Under the pieces are notes generated by a model that saw only the letters and a list, made by a program, of their open reading frames with translations, ran no database searches and was not told where the DNA came from. DNA of 64,000 bases from Candidatus Gallispira edinburgensis (lineage in GTDB: Bacteria > Bacillota > Clostridia > Lachnospirales > CAG-274): the NCBI GenBank assembly GCA_904395805.1, contig CAJFNV010000054.1:20520-84519 (forward strand), in the 5' to 3' direction. Every line of letters begins with the position of its first letter. The stretch's first letter is position 1. The translations under genes and the position numbers were made by a program. Below are positions 55,651 to 63,899 of this stretch, in pieces.

Positions 55651-57189
55651 CTATTGAGTCTGTGCCTCTGCAGTCGTTTCATTGGTTGTTTCTGCAGTTG
55701 TTTCCTCTGCACCATTCATATCTTCTTCCGTTTCCTCTTCCATAGTTACACCTCTTTTAACATCAAGAAGCTGCATCTTTGTAGGAGTAACGAGTATTAC
55801 TCTGTCAACGGAATCATAAAACTGCATGCCTGTTACATTCTGAACAGCCGTATACCTCCACAGTTCACTGCCTCTGTAATTATATGCAATAAATTCCTTA
55901 TCTACGGTAATTATTGTGCCCTTATCAGATGATGATATATCCGTTATTCTGTCATCAGCCTTTGCAGAGCCTGTTTCCCTGCCGTTCATATTGTACCAGT
56001 GGACAGTATTTTCTTCAGCCATTGCTGCCTCATCGGAAATATCAAGAGCTTCACCATAGGCAACAGCCACATATTTATTGTTGACAATATCAAAAGCAGT
56101 CACATAGTTATCAAATGTTATTTCCCACTTTTTATTGAATGAATTTCTGGTTGAGCAATCAATATTCATCATTGACGTATCGCTTGCAACAATACAATGA
56201 TTATCCGGAAGAAATCTCACTATTGCAGCAATTGCATCAGGCACTTCAATTGCACTTACAAGTCCGTCACTTGACTCTGTTGCCTGTGCTTCAGCTCTCG
56301 TTGTATAATAGAAAAGAACACTTGATTTGATTTTAATATCATTGTAATCAACAAGTGTCATTGAGAGAATCGTACCGTCGTCAGAAACGTCAATACCAAT
56401 AGGAATACCGTCTTTTGAAGCCCTTGAGCCCTCAAACATTGTTTCTCCCGTATTGGAATAAACATCTACTCTGTAGTCATCCTCGACCTTGCACACTACT
56501 GCACAGCAGCCTATAGGATTTATGGCAAAGGTAGTAATAGGTCCTGCTGTTGCGATCTGATAAATACGTCCTGTTCTGTCATAAACATTTATAGTTTTGC
56601 TGTTGCTGTCAGCAACGGCAACATAACCCCCGTCACTTAACATATAGGGAGCTGACATGGTAAATGTATCAGACCAGAGAGTTTCACCCTTTTCATCGAG
56701 AAAAAGCATACCATCCTTTGAAACATAAAAAATATTATCTCCGCTCACATAAAAATCAGCCTTTGAACTCATGCTGTATTCCTTTGAAAACATGACCTGT
56801 TTTTCACCGATTTTAATAATATTATTGGAGTTAAATACAAAGGCAATAACAAGGAGCACCACTATTGCAACAAGAGCGATCAAAGATGTCCTGTTAGCCT
56901 TTACAAATTTTTTAATATTCTTTTTATTGGGACTGAAAGCCTTTATCTTTTTAATATTTGATGCCTTTTTCGGAGGCTTTACTTTTTTCTTTTTAGCCTT
57001 CCCCTTGCCATCGATCACCTTTATATCAGGCTTTCCTTCTTTTTTTTCAGCGTTTTCAGTATTTTCTTTATTTTCTTCAGAGCCTTCATTTTGTTTTACA
57101 TTTTCTTCACTGACAGGCTCTGTGACATTATCCTTTTTTATTTCATCTGCTGCATTTTCAGCAGCATCCCTTTTCTTATCTTCGTCCAT
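55651..57189 (-). CDS. DUF5711-like membrane-anchored beta-propeller protein
   Basis: A 512-aa protein. An acidic and basic cytoplasmic N-terminus (about 1-95) precedes one membrane helix (LIALVAIVVLLVIAFVF, about 100-118), then an extracellular region (about 135-480) with WD40/PQQ-like blades. A Thr/Glu-rich tail ends AEAQTQ. I recall the family next to cvpA in related Clostridia as DUF5711. Start is ATG 57189 with GGAGG 5 nt upstream; the ORF-track Met lies inside the ribosome site. First gene of the operon. The final seven codons are duplicated at 55514. Confidence 0.75.
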   Translation of the reverse strand: MDEDKKRDAAENAADEIKKDNVTEPVSEENVKQNEGSEENKENTENAEKKEGKPDIKVIDGKGKAKKKKVKPPKKASNIKKIKAFSPNKKNIKKFVKANRTSLIALVAIVVLLVIAFVFNSNNIIKIGEKQVMFSKEYSMSSKADFYVSGDNIFYVSKDGMLFLDEKGETLWSDTFTMSAPYMLSDGGYVAVADSNSKTINVYDRTGRIYQIATAGPITTFAINPIGCCAVVCKVEDDYRVDVYSNTGETMFEGSRASKDGIPIGIDVSDDGTILSMTLVDYNDIKIKSSVLFYYTTRAEAQATESSDGLVSAIEVPDAIAAIVRFLPDNHCIVASDTSMMNIDCSTRNSFNKKWEITFDNYVTAFDIVNNKYVAVAYGEALDISDEAAMAEENTVHWYNMNGRETGSAKADDRITDISSSDKGTIITVDKEFIAYNYRGSELWRYTAVQNVTGMQFYDSVDRVILVTPTKMQLLDVKRGVTMEEETEEDMNGAEETTAETTNETTAEAQTQ

Positions 57190-57228
57190 AATGACCTCCA
57201 TATTCCGGACATATGTATACCTATAATA

Positions 57229-57257
57229 ATTATACCCTCTTTTCCTTTATATGTAAA
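57229..57257 (-). promoter_or_regulatory. Promoter of the DUF5711-cvpA-yigZ-stalk operon
   Basis: Minus strand TTTACA, 17-bp spacer, perfect TATAAT, 40 nt before the start codon and divergent from murA. Confidence 0.75.
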
Positions 57258-57351
57258 CCTTTTTTATTATTAAAAATTCCTGTCGATACCTTTATTGTAA
57301 CACATTTGAAGTCCTTTACATATATTACAACAGCAGTATGGAGGGCGAAAT

Positions 57352-58596
57352 ATGAGTTGCTATATTATTGAAGGCGGCAGCAGACTAAGCGGTGAAGTAC
57401 AGATAAGCGGAGCAAAAAATGCAGTATTGCCCATACTTGCGGCAGCAGCAGCAAGGAAAGAGAGCAAAATAAAAAATATACCATTTTTATCAGATGTTTC
57501 AAATACGCTGCGGATTTTAGAAAAGCTGGGAATGGATATAAAAGCAGAAAACAACACAGTCACAACACTTAACAATATAAACAGTACAGAACTTGACAGG
57601 GACCTTAGCCGTAAAATGAGGTCCTCTGTGTTATTTCTTGGAGCTTTGCTTGGTAAATACGGCGAGGTAACAATATACGAGCCCGGCGGATGTCAGCTTG
57701 GGCAAAGACCTATAGATATTCACCTTTGGGCAATGGAACAGCTTGGAGCTGAAATAAAACAGATTGATGAGAGAATAATATGCAAAGGCAAACTGAAAGG
57801 CACTGATATCACTCTCCCCATAATATCGGTAGGTGTAACGGAAAATATAATACTTGCAGCAATAAACGCAAAAGGCACGACTATTATAAACAATTCGGCA
57901 ATGGAACCTGAAATTGACGATCTTATAAAATACCTCAATGAAAGCGGAAGTAAAATAACCCGCCGCAATAATACAATAATAATAGAAGAAAGCGCCTCTG
58001 ATAATTACTGTGAGCACAGCATAATGCCCGATAGAATTGAAACGGGAACATACCTTGGTATGGCAGCGGCAACAGGGGGCGAATTATTTATAAAAGGTGC
58101 AGACCCTGGCCATATTAAATTTATAATTTCATTATTTGAAAAAACCGGATGTATAATAAAAACAGATTTCAGCACAATATATATAGATGCTCCCTCAAAA
58201 TTATATTCTATCCCCGAAGTCACGACCCGACCCTATCCTTATTTTCCCACAGATATGCAGCCTCAGCTTATGGCAGTTCTTTCAAAAGCAGAGGGCAGTT
58301 GTATTATAAACGAAACATTGTTTTCGGCAAGAAATAAGCATATCCCCGAATTAATAAAAATGGGAGCTGATATAAAGGAAATAACAAGCTCACAATTTGA
58401 GGTAACAGGAGTAAAAAAACTTATCGGAGCAGAACTTTATGCAAAAGACCTTAGGGGCGGAGCAGCACTTGTAACCGCAGCCTTAAGTGCCGAAGGTGAA
58501 AGCAGAATATACGGAACAGAACATATAATAAGAGGCTATGAAGCATTATGTGCAAAGCTTACGGCAGCAGGCGGAAAAATAAAATTAATAAAATAG
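57352..58596 (+). CDS. murA: UDP-N-acetylglucosamine 1-carboxyvinyltransferase
   Basis: First committed step of peptidoglycan synthesis. 414 aa. The catalytic cysteine (E. coli Cys115) lies in EPGGCQLGQRPIDIH, so the enzyme should be fosfomycin-sensitive in principle. Other signatures: SGAKNAVLPILAAAA and TDMQPQLMAVLSKAEG. Ribosome site GGAGGG. Gram-positives often have two MurA paralogues; which this is cannot be told. Confidence 0.95.
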   Translation: MSCYIIEGGSRLSGEVQISGAKNAVLPILAAAAARKESKIKNIPFLSDVSNTLRILEKLGMDIKAENNTVTTLNNINSTELDRDLSRKMRSSVLFLGALLGKYGEVTIYEPGGCQLGQRPIDIHLWAMEQLGAEIKQIDERIICKGKLKGTDITLPIISVGVTENIILAAINAKGTTIINNSAMEPEIDDLIKYLNESGSKITRRNNTIIIEESASDNYCEHSIMPDRIETGTYLGMAAATGGELFIKGADPGHIKFIISLFEKTGCIIKTDFSTIYIDAPSKLYSIPEVTTRPYPYFPTDMQPQLMAVLSKAEGSCIINETLFSARNKHIPELIKMGADIKEITSSQFEVTGVKKLIGAELYAKDLRGGAALVTAALSAEGESRIYGTEHIIRGYEALCAKLTAAGGKIKLIK

Positions 58597-58669
58597 ATGA
58601 AAAAACTTAATAAAATTAATTTTCTAGTATTTTACTCGGAGTTAGCAAGAGCTAATAACTTTAAATAAT

Positions 58670-58682
58670 AATGATTATCATT
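58670..58682. promoter_or_regulatory. Fur-box-like palindrome upstream of pflB
   Basis: Perfect 13-bp palindrome AATGAT-t-ATCATT within aataatgattatcatttat, close to the classic Fur consensus GATAATGATAATCATTATC. It ends 16 bp before the -35 of the pflB promoter. Binding by Fur or a relative (PerR, Zur) is inference. Confidence 0.55.
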
Positions 58683-58698
58683 TATTTGGTTTTTTATA

Positions 58699-58728
58699 TT
58701 GACATAATCTTGTCATATGTGTTATTAT
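58699..58728 (+). promoter_or_regulatory. pflB promoter with overlapping dyad
   Basis: TTGACA, 18-bp spacer, TATTAT. The -35 is part of the dyad TGACA-N6-TGTCA (58700-58715), spaced like a CRP/FNR-family site. A regulator bound there would compete with RNA polymerase. Confidence 0.65.
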
Positions 58729-58732
58729 TAAT

Positions 58733-58793
58733 GCTGTCAGGAACATAAAAATCGACAAACTCTATTAATAAGATTTATATAGTTTCTGACAGC
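58733..58793 (+). promoter_or_regulatory. Long-range stem in the pflB leader
   Basis: gctgtcaggaac pairs with gtttctgacagc (12 bp, one G-U pair) around a 37-nt AU-rich loop, at the very 5' end of the predicted transcript. It may stabilise the mRNA or serve regulation. There is no T tract after it, so it is not a plain terminator. Confidence 0.6.
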
Positions 58794-58838
58794 GTTATGA
58801 TTTACAACTTTTTTATATACGATTTGGAGGAGTAAAAA

Positions 58839-60893
58839 ATGAATCAAGAATGGAATGGCTTTGTCAAGGGTGTTTGGCAAAAAGAGATCAACGTAAGAGA
58901 CTTTATTCAGAAAAACTACACACCTTATGACGGCGATGATTCCTTCCTTGCCGGCCCTACTAAGGCAACCGAGGAACTTTGGGCACAGGTAATGGAGCTT
59001 TCAAAGAAGGAGAGGGAAGCCGGCGGTGTCCTTGATATGGATACAAAAATTATTTCAACTATTACATCCCATAAGGCTGGATATCTGGACAAAACAAAGG
59101 AAAAGATTGTAGGCTTCCAGACAGACAAGCCATTTAAGCGTTCATTACAGCCTTACGGCGGTATCAGAATGGCTGTTAAGGCATGTAAAGATAACGGTTA
59201 TGAAGTTGACCCTGAAATCGTTGAGTTTTTCACAACTCACAGAAAAACACATAACGCAGGTGTTTTTGATGCATATACAGATGAGATGAGAGCTTGCCGT
59301 TCAAGTCATATAATCACAGGTCTTCCTGATGCTTACGGCAGAGGCAGAATTATAGGTGACTACAGAAGAGTTGCTCTTTATGGTGTAGACAGACTTATTG
59401 AAGATAAAATCAACCAGAAGAAAACTACAAAGACAATAATGTTCTCTGAAGTTATAAGAGACAGAGAAGAGCTTTCAGAACAGATAAGAGCTTTAGAAGA
59501 TTTAAAGAAGCTTGGTGAAATTTACGGTTATGATATTTCAAGACCTGCAAAGAATGTTCAGGAAGCTATCCAGTGGCTGTATTTCGGATACCTTGCCGCA
59601 GTTAAGGAACAGAACGGTGCCGCTATGTCATTAGGCAGAACATCAACATTTATTGATATTTATGCTGAAAGAGATTTAGCAAACGGCACATTTACAGAAG
59701 AAGAAATTCAGGAATTTGTTGACCACTTCATTATGAAGTTAAGACTTGTTAAGTTTGCAAGAACACCTGAATACAACGCATTATTCTCAGGCGACCCTAC
59801 ATGGGTAACAGAGTCAATCGGCGGTGTAGGTATTGACGGCAGACATATGGTTACAAAGATGAGTTTCAGATACCTTCATACTTTACAGAATTTAGGTACA
59901 GCTCCTGAGCCTAACTTAACAGTACTCTGGTCTACAAGACTTCCTATGAACTTTAAGAAATTCTGTGCAAAGACTTCAATTGAATCTTCATCAATACAGT
60001 ATGAGAACGATGATCTTATGAGAGTTACTCACGGTGATGACTATGCCATTGCCTGCTGTGTATCTTCAATGAGAGTAGGTAAGGAAATGCAGTTCTTCGG
60101 AGCAAGAGCAAACCTTGCAAAGTGTCTCCTTTATGCTATAAACGGCGGTGTTGATGAGATCACAAAGAAGCAGGTAGGTCCTAAGTACAGACCTATCACA
60201 TCTGAATACCTTGACTATGATGAAGTACTTGACAGATACAAGGATATGATGAAGTGGCTTGCAGGTGTATATGTAAATGCTCTTAACATTATTCACTATA
60301 TGCATGACAAGTACTGCTATGAAAAGCTTCAGATGGCTTTACATGACAGAGAGGTGACCCGTTGGTTTGCAACAGGTATTGCAGGTCTTTCAGTAGTTGC
60401 CGATTCACTTTCAGCTATTAAATATGCTAAGGTTAAGACAATAAGAGATGAAAACGGTATCGTTGTAGACTATGAAGTAGAAGGCGATTTCCCTAAGTAC
60501 GGTAACGATGATGACAGAGTAGACTCAATTGCTGCAACCCTTGTACATGAATTTATGCAGTATGTAAAGAGTAATCACACATACAGACATGGTATTCCGA
60601 CAACATCAATTCTTACTATAACTTCAAATGTAGTTTACGGTAAGAATACAGGCTCAACACCTGACGGAAGAAAGGGCGGGGAACCATTTGCTCCGGGTGC
60701 CAACCCAATGCACAGAAGAGATTCACACGGAGCTGTAGCTTCACTTTCATCTGTATCAAAGCTTCCGTTCAGAGATGCACAGGATGGTATATCTAATACA
60801 TTCTCAATCATACCAAACGCACTCGGAAAGGATGCCACTGTATTTGCAGGAGACCTTGAAGTAGACTTAGACCTTAATTCAGAGGATAAGTAA
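58839..60893 (+). CDS. pflB: Pyruvate formate-lyase catalytic core lacking the glycyl-radical domain
   Basis: Converts pyruvate and CoA to acetyl-CoA and formate. The 684-aa protein has the ten-strand barrel and the active-site pair Cys406-Cys407 ([12 protein letters not shown], followed by [11 protein letters not shown]). In E. coli PFL (760 aa) the segment after PNALGKD continues into the Gly734 radical domain. Here the chain diverges after IIPNALGKD into an acidic tail ([11 protein letters not shown]) and stops. The radical motif RVSGYAV is on a separate gene 278 nt downstream. GGAGG ribosome site. Because the break falls between domains and each part has its own ribosome site, this looks like a true split enzyme rather than a frameshift. 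Confidence 0.93.
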   Translation: MNQEWNGFVKGVWQKEINVRDFIQKNYTPYDGDDSFLAGPTKATEELWAQVMELSKKEREAGGVLDMDTKIISTITSHKAGYLDKTKEKIVGFQTDKPFKRSLQPYGGIRMAVKACKDNGYEVDPEIVEFFTTHRKTHNAGVFDAYTDEMRACRSSHIITGLPDAYGRGRIIGDYRRVALYGVDRLIEDKINQKKTTKTIMFSEVIRDREELSEQIRALEDLKKLGEIYGYDISRPAKNVQEAIQWLYFGYLAAVKEQNGAAMSLGRTSTFIDIYAERDLANGTFTEEEIQEFVDHFIMKLRLVKFARTPEYNALFSGDPTWVTESIGGVGIDGRHMVTKMSFRYLHTLQNLGTAPEPNLTVLWSTRLPMNFKKFCAKTSIESSSIQYENDDLMRVTHGDDYAIACCVSSMRVGKEMQFFGARANLAKCLLYAINGGVDEITKKQVGPKYRPITSEYLDYDEVLDRYKDMMKWLAGVYVNALNIIHYMHDKYCYEKLQMALHDREVTRWFATGIAGLSVVADSLSAIKYAKVKTIRDENGIVVDYEVEGDFPKYGNDDDRVDSIAATLVHEFMQYVKSNHTYRHGIPTTSILTITSNVVYGKNTGSTPDGRKGGEPFAPGANPMHRRDSHGAVASLSSVSKLPFRDAQDGISNTFSIIPNALGKDATVFAGDLEVDLDLNSEDK

Positions 60894-60916
60894 TTGACCT
60901 TGAAAAGGGTGATAAA

Positions 60917-61144
60917 ATGGAAGATAAAAGGATTGACGATTTAGTTTCAATGATCGACAGCTTTATGTCAAATGACGGGGGACATATGAATGTTACCGTC
61001 AATGAAAATGGCGAAGTGAAAACAGACGAAGAATACATTGATAAAGACGTTGTAACTCTCGGCTGTCTTGACTGTGCCGACAATATGGCTTGTTCTGTAC
61101 CTACTCTTTTTGAAGGTATGGACAGGGAAGAAGAAAATAAATAA
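60917..61144 (+). CDS. 75-aa paralogue of the radical subunit's N-terminus with a Cys-rich tail
   Basis: Not a known family to me. Residues 5-30 (RIDDLVSMIDSFMSNDGGHM, then NVTV) align with the start of the 79-aa radical protein ([20 protein letters not shown], then NVNV). After that point the RVSGYA loop is missing. Instead there is an acidic stretch and a Cys-x2-Cys-x5-Cys motif (LGCLDCADNMACS, Cys50/53/59). It lies 23 nt after pflB with a weak site (GGGTG), so less may be made. It may occupy the docking site of the radical domain, as a placeholder, assembly factor or redox switch; all inference. Confidence 0.8.
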   Translation: MEDKRIDDLVSMIDSFMSNDGGHMNVTVNENGEVKTDEEYIDKDVVTLGCLDCADNMACSVPTLFEGMDREEENK

Positions 61145-61171
61145 TTTTAAATTTATAAGGAGGATTTTATT

Positions 61172-61411
61172 ATGGCTAACGAACAGCAGATCGATAACTT
61201 GGTTAATATACTTGACGGCTATGCAGAAAAAGGCGGCCATCACTTAAATGTAAATGTATTTACAAAGGAAACATTGCTTGATGCACAGGCTCATCCTGAA
61301 AAGTATCCGCAGCTTACTGTAAGAGTTTCAGGCTATGCAGTGAACTTCAATAAGCTTACAAAGGAACAGCAGGACGAAGTTATTTCAAGAACTTTCCACG
61401 ATAATATGTAA
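61172..61411 (+). CDS. Stand-alone glycyl-radical subunit of the split PFL (GrcA-like)
   Basis: A 79-aa protein equal to the C-terminal domain of [29 protein letters not shown] and [18 protein letters not shown] match E. coli PFL residues around Gly734; the radical residue here is Gly54. E. coli YfiD/GrcA has the same domain as a repair part for oxygen-cleaved PFL. Here no intact PFL is encoded nearby, so this protein should be a required subunit. Strong site AAGGAGG. A terminator follows 12 nt after the stop. Confidence 0.92.
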   Translation: MANEQQIDNLVNILDGYAEKGGHHLNVNVFTKETLLDAQAHPEKYPQLTVRVSGYAVNFNKLTKEQQDEVISRTFHDNM

Positions 61412-61752
61412 TTTTTCAAAAAGGCGGTTTACTAACCGCTTTTTTTGGTTTATACTAGTTTGTAGAGGCGATAAGCAGCACCTTTTTGCAGGGGTGATTA
61501 TTAATTCAATGTCATTAACTTAACACTTTTACCATAAAGCAAATAGCTTCTCAGGCGGCGTGTCCGCCCTTCAGAACTTTTGACTGCGTCAAAAGCGACA
61601 CTTCGTGTCGGCAAATATTCTTTTGCTTCAAACTTGGCTCCCTTGTAAGGGAGCTGTCAGCTCTGCTGACTGAGGGTTTTCTCCTTAAGTTGATGATATT
61701 GTTATTGCTCGCCCGCAATTTACCATAACAAATTAAACCAGGAGATGACAAC
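61412..61752. repeat. Repeat-rich gap between the radical subunit and pflA
   Basis: 341 bp without a gene. Order: terminator; left half of an R3-like palindrome (tttgtagaggcgataa, 61459); ggcggcgtgtccgccc (61555-61570); a further hairpin (gacacttcgtgtc); an R1 copy (61636-61680); and the right half of R3 (attgctcgcccgc, 61704). A 10-bp direct repeat tttaccataa at 61528 and 61719 brackets the R1 portion. The nested order suggests successive insertions. Confidence 0.75.
61424..61447 (+). terminator. Terminator of the split pfl operon
   Basis: gcggtt / aaccgc stem with a 4-nt loop followed by ttttttt, 12 nt after the radical subunit stop. Confidence 0.85.
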
Positions 61753-62496
61753 ATGAAAGGTCACATACATTCACTTGAAAGCTTCGGCAGTGTGGACGGT
61801 CCGGGAATACGTTTTGTTGTATTCTTCAAAGGCTGTCCCATGAGATGCAAATACTGTCACAATCCCGACACATGGGAGCCGGGCGGCGGTACAGAAATGA
61901 CAGTAGATGAAATAATCGACGATTTTAACAGAAACAGAGCCTTTTACAAAAACGGCGGCATAACAGCCACAGGGGGCGAACCCCTTATGCAGATAGACTT
62001 TGTAACAGAGCTTTTTAAGAAGTGTAAGGAGGAAAATATACACACCTGCCTTGACACCTCAGGTATTACATTTACCCCAAATAATACAGCAAAATTTGAT
62101 GAGCTGATCAAATATACAGACCTTGTAATGCTTGACATAAAGCACATTGACCCGGAGGAACACATCAAGCTTACGGAACAGAAAAATGACAATATACTTG
62201 AATTTGCAAGATACCTTGACAGAAATAACATACCTATGTGGATACGCCATGTAGTTGTTCCCGGTATAACAGACAATAAAGACTATCTTTTCAAACTTGG
62301 AGAATTTATAGGCTCATTGAAAAATGTAAAAGCCCTTGATGTACTCCCATACCACACAATGGGCGTTAAAAAGTACGAGGCATTAGGTATGGAATATCCT
62401 CTTAAGGGTGTTGAAGCAATGGATAAATCAAAGGCTGTTGAATGTAAAAAGATAATATTAAACGGTGTAAGAAAAGCAAGACAGGAAAGAAAATAG
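61753..62496 (+). CDS. pflA: Pyruvate formate-lyase activating enzyme
   Basis: Radical-SAM enzyme that removes a hydrogen atom from the PFL glycine. 247 aa. Cluster motif CPMRCKYC (C-x3-C-x2-C) after SVDGPGIRFVVFFKGC, and the SAM-binding ATGGEPL. It must act on the small separate radical protein, bound or free. Ribosome site CAGGAG. It is separated from the pfl genes by a terminator and repeats, and I found no convincing promoter, so it may depend on read-through. Confidence 0.96.
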   Translation: MKGHIHSLESFGSVDGPGIRFVVFFKGCPMRCKYCHNPDTWEPGGGTEMTVDEIIDDFNRNRAFYKNGGITATGGEPLMQIDFVTELFKKCKEENIHTCLDTSGITFTPNNTAKFDELIKYTDLVMLDIKHIDPEEHIKLTEQKNDNILEFARYLDRNNIPMWIRHVVVPGITDNKDYLFKLGEFIGSLKNVKALDVLPYHTMGVKKYEALGMEYPLKGVEAMDKSKAVECKKIILNGVRKARQERK

Positions 62497-62498
62497 AA

Positions 62499-63203
62499 AT
62501 GGAAAACTTTATTATAAACTACTTTAAGAAACTGAATATTGAAATTGACAGCAAAAAAGCAGAGCAGTTTATTACCTACAAGGATATGCTTGTGGAATGG
62601 AATAAGGTAATGAATTTAACAGGTATCACAGAGGACAGGGAAGTAATAATAAAGCACTTTGCAGACAGTATCATGCCCCTTACTATAGCTGATTTTAAGA
62701 ACAAAAGCGTAATAGACGTAGGTACGGGAGCAGGCTTTCCGGGACTTCCCTTAAAAATTGCAGAACCGTCAATCAAACTTACTCTTCTGGACTCTCTCTT
62801 AAAAAGACTTAACTTTCTTGAAAATGTCTGTCAGAATATAGACACAGATGCGGAATTTGTACACGGAAGGGCAGAGGAACTGGGTAAGGATATAAACTAC
62901 AGAGAACAGTACGATATTGCTGTATCAAGAGCTGTGGCACCCTTAAATGTTCTTGCCGAATATGACCTTCCCTATGTTAAGGTCGGCGGGCTTATGATAG
63001 CTCTTAAGGGACCTGCTGCCTATGATGAAATTGAACAGGCAAAAAATGCAGTAAAAGAGCTTGGAGGCGAAATTGAAAGAGTAGAGGAAATTGCTTTACC
63101 TGAAACAGACCTTAAACATACAATTGTAGTTATTAAAAAAATAAGCTCCACTCCCGAAAAATATCCGAGAAGAGCTAAGAAGATCGAAAGAAGTCCATTA
63201 TAA
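62499..63203 (+). CDS. rsmG: 16S rRNA (guanine527-N7)-methyltransferase
   Basis: Also called GidB. 234 aa with the SAM motif VIDVGTGAGFPGLPLKIAEP, the LTLLDSLLKRLNFL segment and the VSRAVAPLNVL motif. A Lys/Arg-rich C-terminus (YPRRAKKIERSPL) is typical. It starts 2 nt after pflA, so the two are cotranscribed. Confidence 0.97.
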   Translation: MENFIINYFKKLNIEIDSKKAEQFITYKDMLVEWNKVMNLTGITEDREVIIKHFADSIMPLTIADFKNKSVIDVGTGAGFPGLPLKIAEPSIKLTLLDSLLKRLNFLENVCQNIDTDAEFVHGRAEELGKDINYREQYDIAVSRAVAPLNVLAEYDLPYVKVGGLMIALKGPAAYDEIEQAKNAVKELGGEIERVEEIALPETDLKHTIVVIKKISSTPEKYPRRAKKIERSPL

Positions 63204-63231
63204 ATTCTGCACTTTGAACTTCCTCTCACTC

Positions 63232-63363
63232 TGCCTCCCTTTTAAGGGAGGAGCCCGAAGGGTGGAAGGTTTCTCTGCCTCTCTTCTAAGTGAGGGGGAC
63301 CGCTTCTTCTCTTTTTGCCTCCCTTCTAAGGGAGGGGGACCGGCTCTGCCGGTGGAGGGTTTT
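63232..63363. repeat. Upstream R2 repeat block next to the DUF559 gene
   Basis: Three units: tgcctcccttttaaggga, tgcctctcttctaagtga and tgcctcccttctaaggga, each followed by a variant of ggggaccg or cccgaaggg; the last ends ccggtggagggtttt. The first 101 bp are repeated at 63900-64000 with 7 mismatches and no gaps. The GC-rich block ends 17 bp before the DUF559 start codon. Confidence 0.9.
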
Positions 63364-63380
63364 ATATAAAGAGGTATACT

Positions 63381-63764
63381 ATGGAAAATTACAACTCTAA
63401 ATTAAAGAATAACGCAAGAGTATTGCGCAAAAACATGACAAAAGAAGAAAAGCATTTATGGTATGATTTCCTTAGAGATTATCCCATAAAATTTACAAGA
63501 CAAAAACCAATTGGCAACTACATTGCAGATTTCTATTGTTTCAGGGCTAAATTAGTTGTTGAACTTGATGGCTCACAGCATTACAGCGATACCGGTATGA
63601 CGTATGATTCTGCAAGAAATAATTATATGGAGCAAACAGGACTTAAGGTTATAAGAATTTCTAATTTGGATATTTGGAATAATTTTAATGGTGTATGTGA
63701 ATATATTGATAAAATAACAAAAAGCAGATTAAATAGAAAGAATGCCATACCAATAGATGACTGA
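63381..63764 (+). CDS. DUF559 (Vsr-like endonuclease fold) protein
   Basis: A 127-aa protein of the DUF559 family, related to very-short-patch repair and restriction nucleases. N-terminal LRKNMTKEEKHLWYDFLRD is the family start; the nuclease core shows KFTRQKPIGNYIADFYC and LVVELDGSQHY, where Asp and Glu can bind metal, and ends in KVIRISNLDIWNN. GAGG precedes the ATG. It stands alone between two near-identical R2 blocks and an inverted R1 copy. The function of DUF559 is not established; association with dispersed repeats suggests mobility. Confidence 0.88.
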   Translation: MENYNSKLKNNARVLRKNMTKEEKHLWYDFLRDYPIKFTRQKPIGNYIADFYCFRAKLVVELDGSQHYSDTGMTYDSARNNYMEQTGLKVIRISNLDIWNNFNGVCEYIDKITKSRLNRKNAIPIDD

Positions 63765-63796
63765 TATGTATAACTTTCTAAGTAATTGTGTCACAA

Positions 63797-63846
63797 AAAC
63801 CCTCAGTCAAGCCTTAAAGGCTTGACAGCTCCCTTATAAGGGAGCC
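63797..63846 (-). repeat. R1 repeat in inverse orientation downstream of DUF559
   Basis: The minus strand reads ggctcccttataagggag, ctgtcaagcc, ggcttgactgagggttttt, the R1 pattern with a longer central stem. It faces the opposite way to the copies at 34713, 55581 and 61636. Confidence 0.85.
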
Positions 63847-63899
63847 TGTAATTTGCCTTTCGCCTTTCATTAAAGGGCAGCGGCAGCGACTGGGAAATT

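Noticed and set aside
60880-61180. Frameshifted or degraded pflB pseudogene
   Set aside because: The core ends at a domain boundary, the radical domain restarts with its own docking helix and a strong ribosome site, and an extra related gene lies between. A single frameshift cannot produce this.
63232-63363. CRISPR array next to DUF559
   Set aside because: Three imperfect units with diverged short gaps and internal palindromes, no constant-length spacers and no cas genes.
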